This document shows positions 1 to 6,338 of a DNA stretch of 8,394 nucleotides, one piece after another. Every line of letters begins with the position of its first letter. Position 1 is the stretch's first letter. Under the pieces are notes generated by a model. That model was not told where the DNA came from and did no database searches. It saw nothing but the letters and a program-made list of their open reading frames with translations. Origin of the DNA: Candidatus Izemoplasma sp. (lineage in GTDB: Bacteria > Bacillota_I > Bacilli_A > Izemoplasmatales > Izemoplasmataceae); assembly GCA_021736285.1 (NCBI GenBank), contig JAIPGE010000052.1, positions 1-8,394 of the forward strand. Reading direction: 5' to 3'. A program made the position numbers and the translations under genes.

Positions 1-254
1 ATACCGGTAAAGATTTTAACTTTGAATATACCAGTGGGGGAGGGTACAAACAGGATATGAGCGATGTTAAACTGATTATTCATTGTGGCGCTTGTATGCT
101 CAATAAAAACGAAATGATGCATCGCATAAATGAAGCAAAATCACTTGGTATTCCGATTGTTAATTATGGTGTTTTTATTGCTTATGTTAAAGGAATTTTA
201 CCAAGAGCATTGACACCATTTCCACTTGCTAAAATAATTTTTTTAGATTCTTGA
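1..254 (+). CDS. hydF: HydF, [FeFe]-hydrogenase maturation GTPase (C-terminal fragment)
   Basis: Only the last 83 codons are present; the gene enters from the left edge in the frame that starts at base 3 and ends at TGA 252-254. HydF is a GTPase and iron-sulfur scaffold on which the 2Fe subcluster of [FeFe]-hydrogenase is assembled, with HydE and HydG, before transfer to HydA in the cytoplasm. The fragment carries the family's C-terminal cluster-binding signature HCGACM (His at 81-83, Cys at 84-86 and 93-95), then an NxxEM-type stretch and the strongly conserved IPIVNYGVFIAY segment and PRALTPF end. The GTPase and dimerisation domains, and the first cluster cysteine, lie outside the window. 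An internal ATG at 57 is in frame but is not a gene start, because the reading frame is open upstream and encodes plausible HydF sequence. A terminator follows at once, so this is the last gene of its transcript. Confidence 0.88.
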   Translation, partial: TGKDFNFEYTSGGGYKQDMSDVKLIIHCGACMLNKNEMMHRINEAKSLGIPIVNYGVFIAYVKGILPRALTPFPLAKIIFLDS

Positions 255-286
255 GCAAAGACACTTTGTAGAAGTCTTTGCTTTTT
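254..286 (+). terminator. Intrinsic terminator of hydF
   Basis: A perfect 8-bp stem, GCAAAGAC (255-262) with GTCTTTGC (274-281), is extended by an A-T pair (254/282). It closes an 11-nt loop and is followed by a run of five T (282-286). The stem begins on the last base of the hydF stop codon. It separates hydF from the next gene, which has its own promoter about 20 bases downstream. Confidence 0.85.
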
Positions 287-300
287 AATTTTCAAAATTA

Positions 301-318
301 TGATATAATACATATAAT
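301..318 (+). promoter_or_regulatory. Promoter with duplicated extended -10 element
   Basis: TGATATAAT at 301-309 is a perfect extended -10 (TGn plus TATAAT). A second TATAAT lies at 313-318, because the 9-mer ATATAATAC is tandemly repeated (303-311 and 312-320). No good -35 is visible at 17 bp, where the sequence is the T-rich tail of the preceding terminator; TTGCTT at 278-283 is 20 bp away. Expected starts at about 316 or 325 would give a leader of only 14-23 nt before the ATG at 339. Confidence 0.7.
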
Positions 319-338
319 ACAACCTTGAGGTGTGTTAC

Positions 339-3050
339 ATGAAAACAAAACGAACGATAACCATTGATCATGTCAAAGACTTTTTTGAGTCGTCGATTAA
401 TTCAATGGAAGATGCCTTGGGCATCGCTTTGATTAACATTCATCAGCAAACAATCACATTTAATTTTAGTGCAACTCTTCTATTACGATTTGAAGGGGTT
501 TATACCGATGATCCTTATCCTTTGGTCTCACAATGCTTTGACCAAAGTTTTATTGATATGCTTAAAATGATTACCAAGCAACCGTTAGACAATATAACTG
601 AAGCAACCTATATAAGAAATCATCAAGATGGTCCATTTCATTTTATAGTTAAAGTAGAACATCTCAATAAAACAAACTTACGATTGAATTTAATCTGTAA
701 AGAAAAACTAATGGAAACCGAACAACAATTGGCTTTGTTCAGCAATGTTGTTGGCGCAGGCGTGAGTGTTTTTGCAGGCAGTACATGGTGGATTGATTAT
801 GATCATTATAGCGATCACTTTTATCAATCCGATCAAGGACCGAACATTTTAGGTGTACCTATTAATGAAGATGGTCTTTATAATACAGTGGAATTTCAAA
901 AAGTCCGTGAAAAAGCACGTTTGGTTTCAGAATTATATGATGAAGCTATTCAAACAGAAATGGATTCATATGAAGCAGTAAGAAATAATAAAACGGATTT
1001 TTTTGGTGGACGTACACCAGCGGTTACAGCAGATGATGATGTGGTTTGGGTGGAAGCTTATGGAAAATGCCTCTTAAGGTATCCAGATGGTAGTCCCCGC
1101 TTTTTTGTTGCAATTGATATTTATATGTCAGAAGTTTTTGAACGTATCAACCAACTAGAAATTTTACATAATTTAATCGATTATGGATTGGTTAATTCAA
1201 ATGTCGGTGTATTTTATTTTCAACGCCATTTTAAAGAAGGACGTTACTATTTTACAGAATCATATAATAAATTGATGTCTGTTAATCGTGTATATAAAAA
1301 TGAAACAATTCGTGACATCTTAGATGAACAAGAAGTATTGATGGTTCAAAAGCAAAATGGTCTTGAACAAGATATTCAAGTATTTCGACAAACCCACAAC
1401 AAAATATTTACAGATGGCTTAGAAAAATATCATATGGTAATTCCAAATTATAAAGATGAGAACACTTTACAATGGATTGATGTTAGAACCAACGTTATTT
1501 CGCGCAATGATCAAGGTGAGCCTGAATTGTTTGTTAGTATTAATGTTGATGTAACTGATGCCCATAATCGCAACCGTGAATTAGAACAACTACGAATCAA
1601 AAATGAACGGTTACAACTTGCTGAAAATTTAGCAATCAAGTCACGAGATTCAATGATTTGGTATCAGTCAAGTCGTGAGTTGAAACATCATTTATCAATT
1701 TATGGCAATGAAGTATTTGAGGAAAAATTAGGAATTGTCCCTAAAAATGACGGCAGTATTAGTTATCGTAATTTACGTAAAACAATTATAGATGATGACG
1801 CAAAAGGCAAACAAATGAAACAAAACTTATTAAGCCATTTCCGTAGCGTATTCAATGGAGAACAACTCGGATTTAAAAAAGTTCTTGCAAAACACCAAAA
1901 TTTAAAAACCGGTGAAACCCTATATCTTGAACATTCAATTGAAATGAGTGAACGTGAAGAATTAGAGGATGAAAGAATCATTGCCGGTATGGTGTTAGAT
2001 GTCACAGAAAATATATTATATCAAGAGAAGATAAAGTATTTAGCCGATCACGACATGTTAACGAATACATATAACCGAAATTATTTTGAGAAGTATATCC
2101 AAAAGAATTTGCCGAGGTCCTATTCTGTATTAATATTTGATATCGATGGATTAAAACTTGTCAATGATGCGTTTGGACATATGAAAGGCGACAAAATCAT
2201 CAAGCAACTCGCTAACTTTTTAAAAGAGATATTTGATGATGCGTTATTCATTGCTCGTATTGGTGGCGATGAGTTTGTTGTGTTAACAAAACAAGTTGAT
2301 TATGATTATGTCACAGCCCAAGCCAATAAACTTGAACAAAGCGTCAAAAATTATAATAAACGGTCAATGATTGAACTCAGTGTCAGTAAGGGCGGCATGG
2401 CAGTGTTTGATTCTGAGTTATCGTTTGATGAAGCATTTACGCAAGCTGAAAACGAGATGTATCGACGTAAATTAAATAGTCGCTCATCTCGTAAATCTAA
2501 GATTTTAGATTCAATTTTAGAAACGTTAAATGCTAAAACCGAAGAAACCAAAGAACATAGTCAGCGTGTTAGTGAACTTGCGGTTAAAACAATCATTGCA
2601 TTAGGCTTCTCAAGAGCAAGTGAAATTGAAGATGTTAGTCTCCTGGCAAAGGTGCATGATATTGGTAAAATTACGATTCCAGATACAATTTTACAAAAGC
2701 CATCCAAATTAACCAAAAGTGAATATGAAGTTATTAAACAACATTGTGAAGCTGGGTACAAAATTATTCGAAATATCACCGATAGCGATGTGGTGTGCCA
2801 AGGTGTATTACTCCACCATGAACGGTATGATGGTGAAGGATATCCACAAGGGCTAGATGCTGATAACATACCATTTTTTGCACGGGTAATCGCTGTTGTT
2901 GATTCATTTGATGCGATGACACATGATCGTGTATATCAAAAGACAAAAACTGTGCCCCAAGCAATCAGCGAATTGAAATGCTGTGCAGGCACACAATTTG
3001 ATCCAAAGATTGTTGAGACATTTATTAATGTTTTAAAAAAAGAAGCATAA
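339..3050 (+). CDS. Multi-PAS GGDEF / HD-GYP cyclic di-GMP signalling protein
   Basis: A 903-residue cytoplasmic protein with no membrane segment. Residues 1 to about 560 are sensory and look like four divergent PAS-like modules (about 20-125, 135-265, 275-408, 435-560). Three of them end in related strands (VAIDIYMSE, VSINVDVTD, GMVLDVTEN), the usual PAS exit motif, and a helical, probably coiled-coil linker (about 409-434) follows the third. The GGDEF diguanylate cyclase domain (about 563-715) has DIDGLKLVND at 601-610 and GGDEF at 642-646. The expected inhibitory RxxD before GGDEF is absent (DDAL at 633-636). The C-terminal HD-GYP phosphodiesterase (about 725-903) has H740, H773-D774 in HDIGK, H802, H826-H827, GYP at 834-836 and D855. 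Both enzymatic domains look intact, so synthesis and breakdown of cyclic di-GMP are both possible; the net activity is not predictable from sequence. I chose ATG 339 because GAGG at 327-330 is 8 nt upstream; the in-frame GTG at 330 overlaps that site. Monocistronic. Confidence 0.9.
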   Translation: MKTKRTITIDHVKDFFESSINSMEDALGIALINIHQQTITFNFSATLLLRFEGVYTDDPYPLVSQCFDQSFIDMLKMITKQPLDNITEATYIRNHQDGPFHFIVKVEHLNKTNLRLNLICKEKLMETEQQLALFSNVVGAGVSVFAGSTWWIDYDHYSDHFYQSDQGPNILGVPINEDGLYNTVEFQKVREKARLVSELYDEAIQTEMDSYEAVRNNKTDFFGGRTPAVTADDDVVWVEAYGKCLLRYPDGSPRFFVAIDIYMSEVFERINQLEILHNLIDYGLVNSNVGVFYFQRHFKEGRYYFTESYNKLMSVNRVYKNETIRDILDEQEVLMVQKQNGLEQDIQVFRQTHNKIFTDGLEKYHMVIPNYKDENTLQWIDVRTNVISRNDQGEPELFVSINVDVTDAHNRNRELEQLRIKNERLQLAENLAIKSRDSMIWYQSSRELKHHLSIYGNEVFEEKLGIVPKNDGSISYRNLRKTIIDDDAKGKQMKQNLLSHFRSVFNGEQLGFKKVLAKHQNLKTGETLYLEHSIEMSEREELEDERIIAGMVLDVTENILYQEKIKYLADHDMLTNTYNRNYFEKYIQKNLPRSYSVLIFDIDGLKLVNDAFGHMKGDKIIKQLANFLKEIFDDALFIARIGGDEFVVLTKQVDYDYVTAQANKLEQSVKNYNKRSMIELSVSKGGMAVFDSELSFDEAFTQAENEMYRRKLNSRSSRKSKILDSILETLNAKTEETKEHSQRVSELAVKTIIALGFSRASEIEDVSLLAKVHDIGKITIPDTILQKPSKLTKSEYEVIKQHCEAGYKIIRNITDSDVVCQGVLLHHERYDGEGYPQGLDADNIPFFARVIAVVDSFDAMTHDRVYQKTKTVPQAISELKCCAGTQFDPKIVETFINVLKKEA

Positions 3051-3089
3051 AAAAACCGTCAGGACCATAAAAAAGTTCTGCACGGTTTT
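3049..3089. terminator. Bidirectional terminator between convergent genes
   Basis: AAAACCGT (3052-3059) pairs with ACGGTTTT (3082-3089). The stem continues with CAGGAC (3060-3065) against GTTCTG (3075-3080, one G-U pair), with a single bulged C at 3081 and a 9-nt loop. On the minus strand it is followed by seven T (complement of 3049-3055), a classic terminator for the permease gene. On the plus strand the tail is only the four T of the stem plus ATT, so termination of the upstream gene is probably weaker. The stem abuts the stop codons of both genes. Confidence 0.85.
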
Positions 3090-3090
3090 A

Positions 3091-3858
3091 TTAATGGGTT
3101 TGTGTGAAATAGACACTGACAAGAACGATACCAAAAACAAGTAAGAATGTTCCAATGATTTTATTTAATTTGCTACTGTCAATTTTATTGGCGTATAAAC
3201 TAGATAAATTTGCTCCGGCCATTGCTGAAATTGATGTGATGATTAATGGCACCCAATACGTACCTTCTAAAATGATGTGTGTGGCTGCACCAACGAAGGC
3301 GGTAAAGGTCATAATGAAGACACTTGTACCTACCCCGTTTTTCAAGTCATAGCCTAAGACAACAGTCAAAATAGCAAGCATACTTAAGCCACCACCAGCT
3401 CCGAAGTAACCATTAATTGTTCCGATAACAGCGCCCCATAATAAGGATTGAACAATTTTGCTTTTCGATAAATGAAACAATTTGTTATCGGTGTTACCTG
3501 CAAGTGGGAAAATAAGAAAACGTAAGCCTAGAAAGACAACAAATATATTGACTAATCCACCTAAATTGGCGGGATCTGTATCTCTAGAAAAGTATGAGGC
3601 AATAATTGTGAAGAGAACAACTGTAATCGCTAGAGAAATGGCATTGAACAATTCAATATTTTTATGTCTAAAATATTGTGTGGCGCTAAGTGCACTAGCA
3701 AAAACATCACTAGCCAACGCAATTCCAATCGCAACATAAGGATTCATACGTAGTGCTGTGACAAACAATGGGGCAATAATGGTCGCCGCACTGAGTCCGA
3801 CGAGTCCAGTAGCTACACCTGCCATTAACCCACCGATGATGTAGACAATATATTCCAT
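3091..3858 (-). CDS. TauE/SafE (TSUP) family membrane permease
   Basis: A 255-residue polytopic membrane protein, the usual size for the TauE/SafE (formerly DUF81) family, whose characterised members move sulfite, sulfoacetate or related organic anions across the cytoplasmic membrane. About eight hydrophobic segments are seen. The two halves show the family's internal repeat: a first-half glycine-rich turn (GLVGLSAATIIAP, about 18-30, followed by IALASD at 46-51) and a second-half GYFGAGGGLSM (150-160) followed by GVGTSVF (175-181). The start ATG (3856-3858) has AGGA (complement of 3867-3870) 8 nt upstream. That site overlaps the TAG stop of the preceding diguanylate cyclase gene; the two genes are 10 nt apart and must be one transcript, probably translationally coupled. 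The substrate cannot be read from sequence; a sulfur oxyanion or organosulfonate is the family-based guess. Confidence 0.85.
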   Translation of the reverse strand: MEYIVYIIGGLMAGVATGLVGLSAATIIAPLFVTALRMNPYVAIGIALASDVFASALSATQYFRHKNIELFNAISLAITVVLFTIIASYFSRDTDPANLGGLVNIFVVFLGLRFLIFPLAGNTDNKLFHLSKSKIVQSLLWGAVIGTINGYFGAGGGLSMLAILTVVLGYDLKNGVGTSVFIMTFTAFVGAATHIILEGTYWVPLIITSISAMAGANLSSLYANKIDSSKLNKIIGTFLLVFGIVLVSVYFTQTH

Positions 3859-3868
3859 AGTATCCGTC

Positions 3869-4765
3869 CTAATCTATTTTAGTTTGATTTCTACCATGCG
3901 ATTTTGCATAATACATGTTTTCATCAGCACGTTTAATTAAAGAAGAAACTGTGTCACCTTTTTGGTAGAATGTGCCACCAATACTAATTGTTACATGGAT
4001 TGGCTCATCTTGATCTGTGAAACTGGTAGATTGTTCCACTAATATACGAAGCTTTTCAGCAATATAAGATAGTTCTTTTTGATTAACATCTCTCAGTAAA
4101 ACAACAAATTCTTCGCCACCAAAACGACCAACAAAATCATTTGCACGGACATGCATTTCTAATGTTTTTGCGATGAGTTTTAAGACCTCATCACCAACCG
4201 TGTGGCCGTAGGTATCATTGACATTTTTAAAATGGTCAATATCAATAAACAATAGACCCAAGGATGTTTTAAACACATGTATTTCTTCGATAATTTGTGA
4301 GAGTTGATAATCTATAAACTTACGATTATATACTTGGGTTAGTGGATCAATATTTAATGCTTCAGCAAGTGCTCTATTTTCTTTATAAAGATGTTTATTA
4401 TTGAGATCACCACTAAATAACTCTATGCTTGCAACAACCGTTTGGTTATCGTCATAAACAGGTATACTTTTGACTTGAACAGGAACACGATGTCCTTTCT
4501 TATGATGTAAAAAAACATTGGCATTATTTTGCTTGCCAGTTTCTAACGTATTTTGTAATGGACATCCCGAAAAACACAATCGATTTCCTTTGTCATCAAC
4601 ATGTCTTAACAGATTATTATAACAAAACTCTCCAATAACTTCTTGTTTTGAATAACCGGTGATGTGTTCACTTTCTTTGTTCCAAAAAAGAATTTTTCTG
4701 TTCTGATCAACAACATAAGCCCCTTCATAAAGTTCATCTAAGAAGGTGTAATCGATGTGTTTCAT
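3869..4765 (-). CDS. PAS-GGDEF diguanylate cyclase
   Basis: A 298-residue soluble protein: an N-terminal PAS domain (about 5-118), a short helical linker (about 120-137) and a GGDEF domain (about 138-298). The PAS domain starts with the typical YEGAYVVDQNRKILFWNKE and contains C48 plus a C-x3-C pair (C64, C68 in RLCFSGCPL), a variant I recall from other PAS-GGDEF proteins; it may sense redox state or bind a metal, but this is not established here. The cyclase is complete: DPLTQVYNR (140-148), DIDHFKNVNDTYGH (175-188), GGEEF (216-220) and a product-binding I-site RAND (207-210) exactly five residues before GGEEF. It should therefore make cyclic di-GMP and be feedback-inhibited. ATG 4763-4765 is preceded by GAGGTGAT (complement of about 4769-4776) at good spacing. 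It is the first gene of an operon with the TauE-type permease. Confidence 0.92.
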   Translation of the reverse strand: MKHIDYTFLDELYEGAYVVDQNRKILFWNKESEHITGYSKQEVIGEFCYNNLLRHVDDKGNRLCFSGCPLQNTLETGKQNNANVFLHHKKGHRVPVQVKSIPVYDDNQTVVASIELFSGDLNNKHLYKENRALAEALNIDPLTQVYNRKFIDYQLSQIIEEIHVFKTSLGLLFIDIDHFKNVNDTYGHTVGDEVLKLIAKTLEMHVRANDFVGRFGGEEFVVLLRDVNQKELSYIAEKLRILVEQSTSFTDQDEPIHVTISIGGTFYQKGDTVSSLIKRADENMYYAKSHGRNQTKID

Positions 4766-4793
4766 ATCATCACCTCAAGTTTATATTTATCTC

Positions 4794-4802
4794 ATTATAC
4801 CA
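4794..4802 (-). promoter_or_regulatory. Extended -10 promoter of the PAS-GGDEF/permease operon
   Basis: On the minus strand TGGTATAAT (complement of 4794-4802) is a perfect extended -10. The -35 position at 17 bp (complement of 4817-4822, TTCTAT) is poor, as is usual for extended -10 promoters. The predicted start near 4787 leaves a leader of about 22 nt that carries just the ribosome binding site. Confidence 0.7.
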
Positions 4803-4822
4803 TATTTGTTTTTTCAATAGAA

Positions 4823-4845
4823 GTAATTACCTTTTAGTAGTAATT
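4823..4845. promoter_or_regulatory. Candidate operator: inverted repeat between divergent promoters
   Basis: GTAATTAC (4823-4830) is a perfect 8-bp palindrome. Its right half, AATTAC (4825-4830), also forms an inverted repeat with GTAATT (4840-4845) across 9 nt, and AGTAATT occurs directly repeated (4822-4828, 4839-4845), exactly 17 nt apart start to start. The element lies between the -35 positions of the minus-strand PAS-GGDEF promoter and the plus-strand MATE promoter, where a regulator could affect both. AT-rich DNA makes such short dyads fairly common, so this is only a candidate. Confidence 0.35.
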
Positions 4846-4857
4846 TATTTTAAATAA

Positions 4858-4866
4858 TGATATAAT
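4858..4866 (+). promoter_or_regulatory. Extended -10 promoter of the MATE transporter gene
   Basis: TGATATAAT is a perfect extended -10, identical over nine bases to the one upstream of the large GGDEF/HD-GYP gene. The hexamer at -35 (4838-4843, TAGTAA) is poor. The predicted start near 4873 gives a leader of about 18 nt, containing AGGTGA at 4881-4886. Confidence 0.7.
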
Positions 4867-4890
4867 CTTGTTTGTGAAAAAGGTGATGAC

Positions 4891-6309
4891 ATGAGAAAAT
4901 TGACAAAACGTAAAATAGATTTAACCACAGGAAATATTTTATTAAAACTATTAATTGTTGCCTTACCAACGCTATTAACAAGTTTGGTTCAAATGACCTA
5001 TAACTTAACCGACATGTTTTGGGTTGGCCGAGTTGATAGTATTGGATTGAGTCCTACAGAAGCCATTGCGGCAGTTGGAACAGTGGGCTATTACCCCTGG
5101 TTTGGTTTTGGACTCATTTTATTGGCAAAGATAGGAACAAGTGTAAAAATCAGCCAGATGGCTGGAAAAAATGATGTTGATGGTGTTCGTCAAGCAGGAA
5201 ATACCGGTTTTATATTAATTCTTCTCTTTTCTTTGGTTTATATGAGTTTTGGTCTTTTCTTTAGTGATTTTTATATCGGTATTTTTAATTTAGACAATGC
5301 CAACGTCGTTGCTTATGCAAAAGATTATATGCAAGTGATTGCGATGTTTGGGTTTGCCTTCTTTATCGTAAATTTATTCAATGGTGTGTATGATGGATTG
5401 GGTAAAACAATTAATACATTATTGGTGACTGGCTCAGGGCTGGTCTTAAATATTATTTTAGATCCCTTCTTCATTTTAGAAGACTTCATGTTATTTGGAC
5501 TATCTTTTAATGGTCTTGGAATGGGCGTTAAAGGCGCTGCAATAGCGACAGTAATTTCTCAATCATTTATTCTTTTAATTTATATCATTATCTATGTTTC
5601 ACCGTATCGCCCATTTACATTGCGACCACTTAAATATTTTTCTAAACAGATGTTTAGAAAGATTGTACGAATTGGGACACCTGTTGGTGTACAAAGCATG
5701 TTGTTTACATCAATTAGTATTGTGATTGGTGTGATGGTCGCAAGCTATGGTGAAGAAGTTATGGCAACCCAGCGTTTGGGTAGTCAAATTGAGGCTGTTG
5801 CTTGGATGATTGCATCCGGATTCCAAGTTGCTCTTGCAAGTTTTGTCGGACAAAACTTTGGTGCAATGCAATATCAACGGATAAAAGATGGATTTAAAGT
5901 CGCTCTAAAGTTACTGATACCTTATGGTATTATCGTTAATATTGGAATGTTTGTTTTTGCAGAAGACGTCTTTTCTGTCTTTATCAGTACACCAGAAACA
6001 CTAAAAATAGGCGTGTTATATCTCCAAATACTGAGTATTTCACAACTTTTTATGATTATTGAACTCGGTGTTGCAGGTGCTTTTAATGGATTAGGAAAAA
6101 CGATGGTTCCGTCAGGTGTTGGAATTGTTGGAAACTTCTTACGCATTCCAGGTGCAGCACTATTAAGTATTCCTCTTGGTTTTGCTGGAATTTGGTGGGC
6201 TGTTTCAGGAAGTAGTATTTTAAAAGGAATGATTTTGGTCATTTGGTTCATCATTTTGCTTCGTAAGTTAGGAGAACCAAATGGAATCTTATTTGAAAAT
6301 TCAAATTAA
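4891..6309 (+). CDS. MATE family multidrug/Na+ (or H+) antiporter
   Basis: A 472-residue inner-membrane protein of normal MATE length, with about twelve hydrophobic segments after a short basic N-terminus. MATE proteins export cationic drugs, dyes or metabolites in exchange for Na+ or H+. Seen in the sequence: TYNLTDMFWVGR (36-47) in the first helical region, and the two-lobe duplication, with YDGLGKTINTLLVTGSGLVLN (167-187) in the N lobe matched by FNGLGKTMVPSGVGIVGNFLR (398-418) in the C lobe. It also has the conserved QRLGSQIEAVAWMIASGFQ (294-312) and FVGQNFGA (318-325). ATG 4891 follows AGGTGA (4881-4886) with 4 nt between. The gene has its own promoter, divergent from the PAS-GGDEF operon. 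No terminator is visible in the 29 bases before prfA, so readthrough into prfA is likely. Substrate and coupling ion are not assignable; the subfamily (NorM or DinF-like) is uncertain. Confidence 0.9.
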   Translation: MRKLTKRKIDLTTGNILLKLLIVALPTLLTSLVQMTYNLTDMFWVGRVDSIGLSPTEAIAAVGTVGYYPWFGFGLILLAKIGTSVKISQMAGKNDVDGVRQAGNTGFILILLFSLVYMSFGLFFSDFYIGIFNLDNANVVAYAKDYMQVIAMFGFAFFIVNLFNGVYDGLGKTINTLLVTGSGLVLNIILDPFFILEDFMLFGLSFNGLGMGVKGAAIATVISQSFILLIYIIIYVSPYRPFTLRPLKYFSKQMFRKIVRIGTPVGVQSMLFTSISIVIGVMVASYGEEVMATQRLGSQIEAVAWMIASGFQVALASFVGQNFGAMQYQRIKDGFKVALKLLIPYGIIVNIGMFVFAEDVFSVFISTPETLKIGVLYLQILSISQLFMIIELGVAGAFNGLGKTMVPSGVGIVGNFLRIPGAALLSIPLGFAGIWWAVSGSSILKGMILVIWFIILLRKLGEPNGILFENSN

Positions 6310-6321
6310 ATCAAGTATAAT
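6293..6321 (+). promoter_or_regulatory. Promoter of prfA inside the end of the MATE gene
   Basis: TTGAAA (6293-6298) and TATAAT (6316-6321) are separated by exactly 17 bp, five of six and six of six matches to the sigma-70/SigA consensus. The -35 lies in the last codons of the MATE gene and the -10 just after its stop. Transcription would start near 6328, at the first base of the GGAG ribosome binding site, leaving a leader of about 11 nt. Confidence 0.75.
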
Positions 6322-6338
6322 ATGTCCGGAGTGATAAT

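Noticed and set aside
57..254. A separate 65-residue gene starting at ATG 57
   Set aside because: The frame is open to the left edge and the upstream residues continue a HydF-like C-terminus; it is an internal methionine.
252..254. Mollicute-type code with TGA as tryptophan
   Set aside because: hydF ends at TGA exactly at the expected C-terminus and next to a terminator, and tryptophan in the other genes is TGG.
330..338. In-frame GTG at 330 as the start of the GGDEF/HD-GYP gene
   Set aside because: It overlaps the GAGG ribosome binding site, which is ideally placed for the ATG at 339, and has no site of its own.
1763..2964. Several open frames on the minus strand inside the GGDEF/HD-GYP gene
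   Set aside because: They lie wholly within a strongly supported gene, have unconvincing composition and show no recognisable domains; similar frames opposite the permease, MATE and prfA genes were rejected for the same reason.
4766..4890. Cyclic di-GMP riboswitch (GEMM type) upstream of the cyclase or MATE gene
   Set aside because: Predicted leaders on both sides are about 20 nt, too short for an aptamer, and no paired P1/P2 structure is visible.
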